Below, one piece after another: positions 1 to 11,420 of a stretch of DNA of 64,000 bases. The position numbers and the translations under genes were made by a program. Origin of the DNA: Brachionus manjavacas (lineage: Eukaryota > Rotifera > Eurotatoria > Ploima > Brachionidae); NCBI GenBank assembly GCA_019054805.1, contig JAHQIY010000003.1:9114001-9178000 (forward strand), read 5' to 3'. The notes under the pieces were generated by a model. That model ran no database searches and was not told the origin of the DNA. It was given only the letters and a program-made list of their open reading frames with translations. Numbering within the stretch: position 1 is the stretch's first letter; every line of letters begins with the position of its first letter.

Positions 1-369
1 AATAAACCAAATTTACCATTTTTTTTTCTAATTACATATATTGTTTTAAGCAAACTTCTGTGCGAACAGCAAGTAATTATGGGAAACCATTTGGAAATTT
101 ATTAACTCAAATAATTAAAAAATTGCTGATCCAAAGGACTAAATGAGTGCAAAATATATAGAAAACTTCACGGATCTTCATGCAAACATTTTTATTCAAT
201 GTTTTTGAAAAAAAATATGTGGAAAAAAAATTCGATAAATTCTTATTTAACAGCCAAAATAAGTCTAAAAAACTTCTCGGTCTTCAAGTGATTAATTAAA
301 TCAATTAGTGAGAGGAAATCAGTTAATTTCTCATACAAAAATATTTGTATGTAAAATTTTTAGTCTATT

Positions 370-500
370 TTGTTTTATTTGTTTTTAATCCGCGCTGAGC
401 TAAAGCTCTTTCAGACTTAAAAAAATATCAAAAAATCAAGAAAAATAAAATAAAAGTAAAATAAGTTAGAATTTAATACAAAAGAATATTAAAATAGACA
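370..500 (-). mobile_element. LINE 3'-end fragment
   Basis: The minus strand reads CTGAAAGAGCTTTAGCTC followed by an AAACAAATAAAA-like tail. The same motif ends the LINE at 54.3 kb, so this looks like a solo 3' end of that family. It probably lies in the long SMG1 intron at the window's left edge. The A+T-rich flank makes the inner limit uncertain. Confidence 0.4.
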
Positions 501-839
501 AATTGTAAAAGCAATTATGGACATAAAGAAAGAAGAAAAAATAACAGTCTTGGGTTACAGAATTTGGTTCAGCAAAAACAATGAGCGGAATTATTAAATA
601 TTATTATTTAATTTTTTTCTTGTTGTGAAAATCAAATATTTAAAATTTTATTGTATTTGATAAAGCAAATCGGGAATTTTAAAAGTTTAACACTAGAAAA
701 ACTAAAAATATTAAGAAGTTTAAAAATTTGAATAAATGAATAGAACACAAAATTGACATAAAAAAATAATCCAAAATGAAAATTATAAAATTGAATAAAA
801 CAAAAAGTTGTACATTAGTTTTATATTTTTAAAAAGATA

Positions 840-912
840 AACCGTGAACTGCTACGTCGTTTTATCGCAACAACCATTGGGATAAAGGTTGATTTAAATA
901 AATAAATAAATG
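840..912 (+). mobile_element. LINE/SINE 3'-tail fragment
   Basis: A patch of higher complexity (CTACGTCGTTTTATCGCAAC, then GGGATAAAGGTTGATTT) ends in repeated AAATA units. That is the usual shape of a non-LTR element 3' end with a microsatellite tail. No coding sequence is attached and the family cannot be named. Confidence 0.35.
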
Positions 913-954
913 CACTTGTCATTGCTTTCATATTACAATTTAAATTATTTTACA

Positions 955-1070
955 TTCCTTTTATTTTTATTTTATTTTTTTACTTGATTTTTGATTTTTT
1001 TTTAAATTTGAAATAGCTTTAGTTCGGCACAGATAAAACAATTAAATAATAATAAGTAAATAAAAAAATT
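955..1070 (+). mobile_element. LINE 3'-end fragment, opposite orientation to the 370-500 copy
   Basis: The plus strand carries GAAATAGCTTTAGTTCGG followed by an AATAATAAGTAAATAAA tail, a diverged match to the 3' end of the LINE at 54.3 kb (AGAGCTTTAGCTCGGTACAG). It lies immediately beside the last recognised SMG1 exon and probably inside an SMG1 intron. Confidence 0.4.
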
Positions 1071-1087
1071 TTAAGTCGCATCATTAA

Positions 1088-4000
1088 TCAACTTAAGATA
1101 CTGAAATTTTTTTCTATTAAATATTAAATTTTACCTTTGGATCATGATTGTCTTTTGAAGATTTTTTAAAACTGCCTTTTCATTATGTTCAAAATTCCAT
1201 TTGCAATCAATTGAATCAATGAAATTTTCAAAAGTGTCTTGTCCTGTGCTACACGATACCGATTCAAAGTCGCCTTCATTAAATGAGCTCATAGCTCTTA
1301 TAATTTGAGTTAAATAAAAAAAATAAACTTTTTTTTTAATTACTTTATGTGATCAATATCGATGTATTTTTCTATATGTTGCGCATAGCTGTCATTGTCC
1401 AAGCCTTCAATAAAATTCGCTTTATAATCATCGTACCATGAAATGTATTCACTCCAATCATTTAACTGAAGAAAACACTCAAAAAGCTTTAAAAATTTAA
1501 GTAAAAAGTTTAAAATTGTTATCAAATTAATGAAAATCTGTCTTGTTTTCATTTTATTTTTGACTTACTCTTTCTGCTTGGAATTTAACCAGATTTTTTG
1601 GGCCATCGAAAGCGTTGTCTTTATCAGTTTTGATATCTTCCAGGTTTTTTCTAATACTTTCCTTATATCCAAAAGAAGCATCTTCGAGACTAACAAAAAA
1701 AATTTCCTGAAGCACATTTCTGCACATAAAAGATCTAAAATTACCATCCTTTAGCCTCATCAGCTGCAATCTTGGTCCATTCGAATCCATTTTTTTTCAA
1801 GCTCGTCTTTAACCAGTCACCTAGACCGATCAATTGCTGCCAACAGCCTAATTTGATGTAACACTTGACCAACATTTGCAAGATAATATCAAACTCATTA
1901 GTCTAAATTTTTGAAAAATTACGAGCAAAATAAAAAAATAAAGAAAATGTACCGAAGTGTTATTATGCTGAGTGCAATAATTCAAGTATTCCCAGCATTG
2001 ACGTATACCAAGCTCATAATTTCCGCTTTTGACACAAAGACTGCTCAAGAAAAATCTAACTCTAGAGAACCATTCGTTACATGTACTTTTATTTGTTCTA
2101 AAAAAAACTTTAACAATCTAGAAATAATTTTTTAAAATAAAAATAACATTTAACCATTCATTAATTAAGAGTACTTTTTGAACCGATTGCTGTCCTGATG
2201 CAATGCCTTCATAAGCATTGTAAATAATTCGTTCCAAAAGATCAATAAAGTGCTCTAGTAAATTGATTCTGTTCAAATCAATGAAAACATTTTTGCTTTT
2301 GTCCATCGATTGATTCTGGCTTTCGTAATTGGAATAATTTTTTAAAACCGCTAAAAAAATGGTAAGATTTAGTTACCATTTTTAAATAAAAGTAAATTAA
2401 AAGTACACTCTATTGCGACAAAGGTGTCTTGAGCTTTGCCCAATGGAGTTTTAAGTCTGGACTGGACACAGAACTGAGCACATTCCCACAATGCCCAAAA
2501 CCATAAAATTCCATCGTGGTTTTCGATAATTGAATCAATAGCTACTGAATCTCGACCCTGGTCCTTTATTTCGCTAGTGTTTCTTCTGCATGAATAGTAA
2601 ATTCTTTCGATGCATGATTTTTCAAACTCATCACTTTTTTTTCAATTATTAAAATTATCTTTTTAAAAATGAAATTTAAATTACTTGTCTGATTGAATTC
2701 CAGCTAGAACGAAACTCATTATTGTTTTGAAATTTTCCGAGCTAATGACACAATCGGAGCTTGAGAGAATATAGTTGTGCCTCGCCAGTGAAGAAAAATT
2801 GGAAAAATCCTGCATGCCTAATGATTTCAAATCGATTCTTTGGCTAACTTTTATTTAGTTTTTTTTATTAATTACATTTTAGTATTCATTTACCTAAGAC
2901 TTATATTCAATGGTATCATGGTCATTAGCTTCATGTAATTTGATCTTATATTTTTGTTCGGGCTCATTAGGAAATATTTACACAAATCGAAAATTCTAAA
3001 TTAAATTTATTTAGTTTTGTTTAAATAAAAAGTACCGATTTTTTACTAATTTAAAAAAATAAATTTATAACAGTACTTTTATGAATTTAATTGTGAAAAA
3101 AAATTACACTAAAAATTTGATGTTTACTCAATTAGGGGCAATTTTTGACAATTGAAATTATTCAAAATATTTAAATTAATTAATTCATTATCTTAAAAAC
3201 CTTATTAATAAAATTTAAAAATTAAAAATTTTCTGTTGATATAGTTGACCTTGAAAAAACATGAATCTCTGCATTTATTTAAAGTGTGTGCTAATTCATT
3301 AACCAAAATTACTGATATTTCACCAACTTTACTAGATTTTACTAGATGAATATAAAAATACCCTTCTTTTCATTAAATTACTTAATTAAGATAAAAATAC
3401 AAATTTATTATAAAAATCAAGTTTTTTCTAAATATTCTAAATTTTATTTAAAATTAAAATAGATATATCTATTGCCTAACATTCCAAGCCATTGCTTTTT
3501 TTTTCTTCTGAATCTAAATGCTTTTCTGGTACGTGAATTGTCTTATTTGTTAATAATACCACAATGATAGACACATGTAATCTTTAAAGTAATCTTTACA
3601 TGAACAAGACGAAAACTTTCGTATTCTAATATTCCTGAAAATCAACTTCAAGGTCTATCATTTTTTATTTATATCTTTTTTAGTATTTTTAAACTAAAAC
3701 TATTTAAAATAAATAATTTTAGCATCTAAAAGCAAAATTATATTCAATAATTTAAGTTATGAAAGTTAATCATTTTTTTTTTTTAGTAATTTTAGTTAAA
3801 GTTTCAGTTATTTTAGTTTAAAAATAATCGCCTTTATTTAAGAAATGCTTGTAGATTTTAATTTTAGAAAATTTTTAAGCATGATCATTAAAATTTGATC
3901 ATAAACTTTAATAAGCCTCAAATTTTAATAAAAATCGTAAATAAAAATAAAAAAATTAAATTAAAGTAAAATATACTGTTGAAATTAAATAAAATATTTC

Positions 4001-7000
4001 AAATATTTTACCAGTTTTTAGAAATTAACCTAAAATTATTATTTTTTTTTGTTTTCTGCAGCAATTTATGTTAAATATTTTAAGTTTACGCAAATTTACA
4101 AATAAAAAAATTTAAAATTTAGCAGATTTTTTGCAAAATTAGGCAAATTTAAAATTTCTTGCGTAAATTGATCCTTTAGTTTTTTTTGCGTCTTTTTCGT
4201 CTTAAGTGGTTTACGAAGGAACTTGATTTTTTTTTCAAAAAAAGATTTCTTTTATAAATCTTAATCATAAAATAAATCAAAACTAATCCATTGAAATCAC
4301 ATTTGACAAAGAACTCACTTAAAAGACGTCAAAGCTCTTAAATTTTTCGGACATTATAATTTTACAGCAATTTACGCAAGTTATTGAAAATTTGCCTAAT
4401 TTTGCGTAAAAAATATTTTTAATATTCATTTTTTTTAAGTATACTTCAAGTTATTTTTTTCTTAAAATTTTAATTCATTTCGGTGAAAATTAAATGTTAT
4501 AGATACCTGTTTAAACATGCTTGGTTAATTTTGTCGAATTTAGCCAAAAAAATGATAAATATTTCATTTGAAAGAGAAGCAATTTCGTCTTCGTTAGAAT
4601 ATGAAATGGTAATTAAAGCGTTGATAAAATTAATAAATAAATTTGTTGAAAAAATTGTCCCATTCTCAACAGTTATTGTTTCAATAAACTTCATTGACCA
4701 TTTCAATAAAAGCATACTAAAATAAATTAATAAAAAAAATGCCTAAATAAAAAAAAATTATCTCCTTACCAAATTTCTATGTTAGTAGTTGGATGGACCA
4801 AAAGTTTGGTAACATATTCAACAATAATGCGAAAGTAATCCTTCGTGGGCGAATCATTTCCGTATTTATGTACAAACAAAGAAGATGTGACTATGAAATT
4901 TTCGTGCCTTAGACAAAGATTGTATAGTCGGCTGATAATTGCATATTGAATGTTAGGGAATGTTTCGGCAAGACTCCAATTTAAAGGTGATAACCTTTCA
5001 GTCAGTAATTGAAAAAGTGAGGGGGACAGAGCATACATCTAATATTAAAAAAATAATTTATTTATATTGAAATTTAAGCTTTTTTAATTTATTTTACTAA
5101 AATGAGGTTGTTTTTGACATTTCCGAGCTCGGCAAAAACAGCTAAATTGAACAGGAGACACGATTCAGCGTTCTTGACTGAATTTAAAATTTTAAGACCA
5201 TAGTCAGCTGAATCAAGTTCATCTTGTTTTATAAGGGACAAAATGTTGTTAGAATTAGAATATCTTAAGATTGTAGCAAAAGACAAATCTGTATCGTGAA
5301 GTATGTTTTTATAGACTTCTTGTATTACCGGGATCACTTTTACTAATATCAAATTTTTATAAATTTTTAAGCATTCTTGTACAATCTTAAAACAAAAATT
5401 AATTTTTTTTCGAAAATTTTACTATTTTACTTCTGTATTTAAAGAAAATTTATAATTCCATATGCGGCCATCATAAGACAATATTTTGCTGATTAAATCA
5501 ATATTGTTTGACGCTATAAAATGTTTAATTACCTAGTAAAAAAATGTTTTAATTAGATTTAGAGTTTTTTTGTTCATTAATTTAAAAAAATTAATATGGT
5601 TTTAGAAAATGAATTTATAAATTTTTATCTCAAATATCCGACCCATAAATACCGAATAATTTTGGCTTACAACAAAATTAATTAATTTAAATATTTTAAG
5701 TTCCTTTCTTTTAATAAATATTTATCTGTTTTATCAGAGAAATTTTTAATTATTTTTTATTTTTTATTTTATAGCTTTATTAATTTCCCAACAATAAAAC
5801 GTAAACCGAGATGCGCATCTAAGGCTCTCGAAGGCGTTGTGAATTTTAGAGCAAACAACAAATCCAAAAATTTTGATTATTTTTTTGAAATAATATTTTT
5901 ACTGTCAGTCTAAAAATTGTTCTGCTGTAACATATTCAACATTTAGTAAATTTATCAAATGATACAAACTTTAAACCACTCAAATTTAGTCTCTGCAAAA
6001 ACTCTGCAAATCTGCAAAGCACTAAGTGCATTAGAAAATCATGAAAACTAAATTACAATCTTTAAATAAATTAAATTTAAAATTATAAAAAAATTGTTAG
6101 AAAATTAAATTTGAGACTTACTAATTTTTAGACTGACAGTAAAAAAATTAATTCACTTTAAAATTTTTGTTCTAAAATTCACAATGCCTTCGATTTAAAT
6201 AAAGCTAGTCATTCTTATTTCTATTTTTTCTTCATTTGTTTTGAGCTCCAATATTCTTTTAAATACAAAACAGAGTTGTTTTTAAGTCACAAGTCTTAAG
6301 TCAAGTCAAGTCAATGACTTAATTTTTTTTTTTTTTTAAAGTCAAGTCAATGACTTTTATTCGATAAATTTTGAAATTTTTAAATAATAAAAAGCTCTTT
6401 TATTTGTCTTGGAACAAAATTTATTTAAAGCTCTATTTAAATTTATAAAAATTATTAAAGATTTTTTTTTGGATTAAAATAAAGAATCATATTTATTTTT
6501 TAGTTTTAAAATCAAGTCATAACTTTGACTTAAATTTTTGTGACTTAGACTTGTAACTGTGACTTAAAAACAAGATTAATAAATAAATAAATTTGGTCAG
6601 ATCAAAGTAAAATATTTTGCATTCTGGCCTTGTTAAATATTTAATATTAAATATTTTATATTTGTTATATTCACACTCGAATTGGTGTGCTCTCTTTCTG
6701 AAGAAGAGTCACTGGATTTTTGATCGAAAATTCAATCGATCATGTCGACAAGATGAATAGCCCTCCAATTTTACCTGAAGCTAGACCTTTTGAAGATTTT
6801 TGAGCAATATTGGAAGGGAAAGTATACGAAGATGGCTGGGAAACGAAAAAACTTCATCAATTGAGACTCAGGATACTAAAATGTCTGCATGAAATCAGTC
6901 TAACATCGATATAGACCCTAATGAAAATTGTCAAAAGAAGGATTGAAAAAATCCGAAGAAATGATATAATAGAAAAAAGTTTATAAATAAACTTTGTAAA

Positions 7001-9771
7001 GCTTTAAATTCTCTTTCTAAATCACTTGACTTTAGTCTTCATTTTTTAAAAATGAAGGAATTATGAATTTTTGAAAAAATTCCGGATACTTTGTCTTCAC
7101 CCGTTAGTTTGATGATTGAATAGGTTTAAGTTTCAATAAAGTAAAAAACTGTAAAAAGGAAAAGATTCACTTACTTTTTGAATCAGATTAATAAAACTCA
7201 AATCTAAGTAGTCAAACCATGATTCTTTGTTAAAATTTAGTTTTAAGATGTAATCAATTAGCGATTGATTAATAATGATCTCAAGTCTATCATCAAAAAT
7301 GTCACAAAATAAAGCAGTTATTTGATTTACTTTCAAATAAAAATAAAGATTAAAAAAAAATATTTTAATTTTGGCTACTTGGAGTGAACAGTAATTCATT
7401 ATGATTCGAATCGTACACTTTCAGAGCACAGTTTAGCAAACGATGAAACGTTGAGCAAAGAACCTCGGTTTCACTTTGAGAAATGTGGGTTTTTAATGGT
7501 TTATGGTAGGAATCATCAATGCAGCTAATGCTGCGAATAACAGTGCGGTAAACCCTTTATGTGATTAGCTTTTTATTAAATTTTATTGATTTTAAAAATA
7601 ATTAAAGAATACTTAAACAAAGCTGTTATTTTTTCTATGTTTTCTAGCTCTTGTCTTTTGCTAGTATCTTGAAAATATGCCTTTGGAATTATAAAGTAAA
7701 ATTTTTCAATTTAAAAAAATGTCTATTTTCTTACGCTCAAATAACTCTCGACATCCTCTACAAACTGTTCCATAAGGTTAAAAGTAAAATTCAAATCAGC
7801 CAGCCAGTTGGATCTCAATTCAACCAAGGAATTGGAAGTAAATTCAATCACTTCATCTGATTGATTATAGTCAATATGCCATGCAATCAAAATATCAACA
7901 ACGTCCTGTAATTTAGAAATAAATAAATATAAAGAGGAAGTTTAACACTAGAAAGTCCGGCAAACTATGAATTGAACTAAAAAATATAGAATTTTTTTTA
8001 TTTTCACTTCAATTCGTTTTTCAAAAATAATTAAAAATTTATATAAATTTACTGTTTAAATTTGTCTTAATAGCCAAAAAAAAATTTATAATAAAAAGCT
8101 CGGCGGGTCAATTTGACCTGACTTAGTTTGTTAATATGCTAGGCTAAAATAAAAAAATATAAAATAATCTCATTGTTAATTATTGCTTTTGTATCAAAAT
8201 TTTTATTCAAAAGCTAAAACGTAGTGCCTCTTTGGGCACTCTGGCAACCTGGCAATCTTTAGAAAAATAAAAAAAAATTTTTTTAATATTAAAAAAATAT
8301 TAGTGATTAGATAGTTGTAAATTTTATCAGCAAATTTAGAAGGAATCTTGAATTTATTTTTTAATTTTTAAAATATAAAGATTTGGCCTAAAAGATTAAA
8401 AAAAAACAAGGTCTATTCTACTATTTTTGACCAAATATTAAATAAAATGATTATCGGGTCGAATTGACCTATTGTTAAAAAAAACATGTAATTTTTACTC
8501 TAAGAGATTCTTCTATTTTATTAAGTGAGTTTTAATTTTTCGATTTTTCACAAATTCTGAGAAACTTTCAAATTTAATTTAATTTAAGCAAAATTTAAAT
8601 ATAGAAGCATTTTTTGATCAATCTTTGACGAAATTTAAAACAATTAGAAAGTTCTACTAAAAAAATAGTTTGATTCTGTAAATTTCTTTTTTAAAAGATT
8701 CAACCATTATGAAGTATCAGGAGCCTTAAATTAAAATTAGATTCTATTTATTATCTTTTTGTTGAAAAAATAGTTTCTGTTCTATCCAAACTAATTTTAC
8801 ATGGGTTCGAATCAGTTTAGAGAAATAATTTTTAAATTACATGAAATATTTGATTAATTGCATAAGGATATGATTTAGCTAGCAGGAGTATTATTTGAGA
8901 AGTCTTCATAACCAAAATAGGATTGTCCACTGATTCAAGCAGCTTTTTTAGTTCCACCAAAATAAACTAGTTAAAAATTAATTATTTTTTTTTAAACAGA
9001 AAAAAATAAATTTACACTTATGTTATCTCTGATGTATCGACTGATAATGTCGCTTTCAAAACTCTAAGAAACACATGCATAAAAAATTAAAAGAATTTGA
9101 TTTAATTTTTTACTTGATACAAGGCGTCCATTACTAGAGATTTAATGTTATTGTCTTTGAGGCTTTCCTTCGAGTTTTCATCAATTTCAACCGATACCAA
9201 TTCCAATACCCATTCGAAATATCTACTTTTAATGGGTAAATTTAGTTTTTTTTAATCGATAATCAAAATGTTGTACTTGGGATCACGATCGGTCATCATC
9301 ATAATCGACCCGATCTTTGATATGCATTCAACTATAAGCTTTTTATTGTCATCCAAGTGCCTTTTGAAAAATTTTACTTTTTTTCCTTCAAATCAAAAAT
9401 TAATCTACTGGTCAAATAAAAGTTTAACTAATATATTCAAAGATTGTTTTCCAAGTTTAAGGACAAATTTAATGTTCTCATGATGATCAAGGTAAGAACT
9501 CAGATCTCTCATTTTTTTTAACTTTTCCTCTTCATCTTCATCTCGAAGCAGTTTTTTGAGCTGTCGAGCAAACTTAGAGTCATCACTGTATATTTGGTTG
9601 TGATCTAGACAAAAAATAAAATATTGATCAAAATTTTGTATTTGGTTTACCTTGTTTGAATTCATCTTCATCGATTAAACGAGTGCCAATATTATACCGT
9701 CCATTTGGTTTGTCGTAGTACCTTATTGAACCTGACCCAGATGAGCCTGATATTTTTGACGATTTATACAT
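1088..9771 (-). CDS. SMG1: SMG1 PI3K-like kinase, 5' (N-terminal) part, multi-exon
   Basis: SMG1 phosphorylates UPF1 in nonsense-mediated mRNA decay. Only the N-terminal HEAT-repeat part lies here; FAT, kinase and FATC regions would lie left of the window. Start is ATG at 9769-9771 (MYKSSKI). Exon 1 is 9651-9771, exon 2 9409-9604, exon 3 9277-9360, exon 4 9114-9225; further exons lie near 9.0, 8.9, 7.9-7.7, 7.5-7.1, 5.5-5.1, 5.04-4.77, 4.7, 2.95, 2.8-2.7, 2.6-2.4, 2.3-2.15, 2.05-1.8, 1.79-1.57, 1.47-1.34 and 1.30-1.135 kb. Blocks that align with human SMG1 from memory: YSDDSKFARQLKKLLRDED; VDILIAWHIDYNQ; YALSPSLFQLL; FPNIQYAI; LRHENFI; RLKTPLGKAQDTF; IIYNAYEG; KCYIKLGCW. Introns range from about 35 nt to over 1 kb. 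After the exon ending at 1135, a 34-nt intron would lead to a TGA at 1088-1090; more likely the intron is long and the gene continues beyond the edge. SMG1 identity is secure; some exon edges are approximate. Confidence 0.9.
4128..4408. repeat. Fold-back (inverted-repeat) element in SMG1 intron
   Basis: Arms near 4128-4171 and 4366-4408 are inverted copies of each other; both carry AAATTAGGCAAATTT and TTGCGTAAATTG. The spacer is plain A+T-rich DNA with no coding signal. The motif style (TTACG/GCGTAAA) recurs in the fold-back at 12.78-13.08 kb. Confidence 0.5.
5834..6193. repeat. MITE-like inverted-repeat element in SMG1 intron
   Basis: The left end reads CGAAGGCGTTGTGAATTTTA and the right end, on the minus strand, CGAAGGCATTGTGAATTTTA. 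Both arms also carry ACTGTCAGTCTAAAAATT further in. The element is about 360 bp with no ORF, as expected of a non-autonomous DNA transposon. I found no clear target-site duplication. Confidence 0.55.
6271..6574. mobile_element. hAT-like MITE, copy 1
   Basis: It starts CAGAGTTGTTTTTAAGTCAC and ends with an inverted, frayed GTGACTTAAAAACAA. The interior is rich in AAGTCAAGTC. Four more copies of the family lie at 13676, 22977, 28139 and 50213. This copy sits in an SMG1 intron; its last few bases appear lost. Confidence 0.6.
6745..6962 (+). pseudogene. mariner/Tc1-type transposase C-terminal fragment
   Basis: The plus strand translates to NSPPILPEARPFEDF followed by KVYEDGWETKKLHQLRLRI and IVKRRIEKIRRND. 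This matches the C-terminal end of mariner-type DDE transposases (PPN-PQARPIEDFW.., KVY..GW.AK..QL..RI). The RPxED segment holds the last acidic catalytic residue. In-frame stops show it is dead. It lies in a long SMG1 intron, in the opposite orientation to the gene; no TIRs were seen. Confidence 0.6.
7942..8480. mobile_element. Possible piggyBac-like non-autonomous remnant
   Basis: A TTAA followed by CACTAGAAAGTCCGGC resembles a piggyBac-type end, and two palindromic motifs (GGGTCAATTTGACC near 8105, GGTCGAATTGACC near 8457) recall the GGGTCAA..TTGACCC motif of piggyBac-derived repeats. No matching right end or transposase is visible. It lies in an SMG1 intron. Treat as a weak call. Confidence 0.3.
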
Positions 9772-10099
9772 TTTTAATTCAAAAGGAGAAATTTTGAATT
9801 AATTTTAAGAAAATGCAAATTTTAATACATCATAAAATTTCTGTTTCACAAAATTTAACTAACATTTTTTTAATTTAGAATAAAGATCTTTACGTAAGGC
9901 TTAGAAATGTAAGGACGTCAGTAAACCTCACCACAAATTTAGATAAAATCATCACTAATTCAGTAATTGAATCAATTTTTCGAAAAAAAAAATTTTAGGT
10001 AATAATTAAAAATTAGCTTATTCAGAATATTTGATAAATAATAAATGCAAATTTTAATGTCTTTAAATTTTTTTAATCATCTACGTAAAATTTTTTTTT

Positions 10100-10475
10100 T
10101 GGACCGTTTTGTGGCCGGCCGGTCTGCACACGGTCGGCCGTTTAACGGCCTTTCAATTGGCCGGCCACTTCATGGTCGGTCCGTCAGTTGGCCGGCCACT
10201 TCATGGTCGGTCCGTCAGTTGGCCGGCCACTTCACGGTCGGTTTTTTATTTGGCCGATACTCGGCCGGCCACCACACGGTCTTCTAAGATTTGGCCGGCC
10301 ATTTCACGGTCGGTCCGTCAGTTGGCCGCGGCTTGGCCGGCCATTCACGGTCATTGGCCGTTTTTTCGACCGGCCGTTTTTTCGACCGGCCGTTTTTTGG
10401 CCGCCTGCACCTCCGGCCACGGTCTCGGCCATTTTTTTTTTCTGGCCGACCACATGGCCTCTCGACCGGCACCCA
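10100..10475. repeat. GC-rich GGCCGGCC minisatellite, 31-bp unit
   Basis: A GC-rich island in A+T-rich DNA. Three consecutive units begin with GGCCGGCCACTTCA at 10159, 10190 and 10221, a period of 31 bp; diverged units follow to about 10350. A shorter unit (CGACCGGCCGTTTTTT) repeats near 10368-10400. The palindromic 8-mer GGCCGGCC occurs about seven times. Several frames are open only because the repeat lacks stops; the period is not a multiple of three and I see no protein. It lies about 330-700 bp upstream of the SMG1 start codon, so it could touch the SMG1 promoter, but there is no direct evidence of a role. Confidence 0.85.
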
Positions 10476-10654
10476 ACACTAAATAAAACAAAAATTTTGA
10501 TAAGGAAATATTTTACTTATTGATATTTAATATAATTAAAAAGGAACAAAATTGTGTGAATTGATCCAAAAATAAAACTAAAACAACAAAATTTTTATTG
10601 ATGTACAAAAGTAATTAGTAATAATTTTTTTAGAATCAAATTTAATAAAAAATT

Positions 10655-11180
10655 TTAGCTCACTATTCAATTTTCATAAATTTTTAAGATTATAGCTTTC
10701 TTGTACTTAGAAAACACTACTGGACAAGAGTTTTCAATTGATATCTTCATTTTCCACTTAATAAGCCACTGTTCTGGTTTGTTGGTGTATTTATTTATCT
10801 AATGTTCTGGGTTTCCCTTTTTGAAGTAAATAAAGAATGCAACTAGATGATCTGCGTAAAGCAGAGAGTTTTCATTATTTGTTTTGTTTCTTTTGGGGAT
10901 GCCATTAATACCAAGAAACTTGATTTATTTTTGGTTCACTATTCTGTTTCCATAAATTTTTAAGTTTAGATTATCACTCTCTATTTTGTACCTAGAAAAG
11001 ACTGCTCTACACGACTTTTCGACTGATAATTTCAATTTCCACTTAATAAGCCATTGTTCTAGTTCGTTGGTGTATTTATTTATCTTATTTTCGAGGTTTG
11101 TCTTTTTGTTTTTAATGAAGAATGTAACTTGATCATACGCGAAAAGCAGAGAGTATTCATTATTAGTATTCATTAATTTC
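10655..11180 (-). mobile_element. LINE reverse-transcriptase fragment, tandemly duplicated
   Basis: Two adjacent minus-strand copies (about 10655-10910 and 10930-11180) cover the same RT stretch: NNEYSLLFAYDQVTFF, then NKYTNELEQWLIKWK. They match the LINE at 55.1-55.5 kb, which reads LLFADDLVTFF. The catalytic FADD is changed to FAYD in the right copy. Both copies are dead 3'-region fragments. Confidence 0.65.
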
Positions 11181-11219
11181 TTATTAATGACAAATTTTTT
11201 GAATTACTTTAGATCTTAA

Positions 11220-11383
11220 CTTAACTCATCAATCTGTATAATCTCTCGTATTCGTCTTGTACCTCAGTTACGTCTCTGTAACTTTTATTGTAGTTGGTTA
11301 ATTTATCTCTCGATTTTTGCGCAATTAGCTACCATAGATGGCTTCCGAGTAAGCCATCTCCGCAAGCTCGGTTGCTGTAGCTC

Positions 11384-11418
<35 letters not shown>

Positions 11419-11420
11419 TA
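11220..11420 (+). mobile_element. Non-LTR element 3' end with branched hairpins and (TTA)n tail
   Basis: Ends in a long TTA-repeat tail from 11384. Just before it lie an outer stem AGCTAC (11327-11332)/GTAGCT (11377-11382) and an internal 9-bp hairpin AGATGGCTT (11336-11344)/AAGCCATCT (11351-11359), plus a short CCG/CGG arm. The loop CCGAG (11345-11349) can also pair with CTCGG (11367-11371). No ORF is attached. The structure matches other LINE-associated 3' ends in the window. Confidence 0.5.

Noticed and set aside
10109-10523. Overlapping open frames in several phases through the GC island
   Set aside because: They exist because the repeat lacks stop codons. The 31-bp period shifts the frame at every unit, and no domain or splice context supports a protein.
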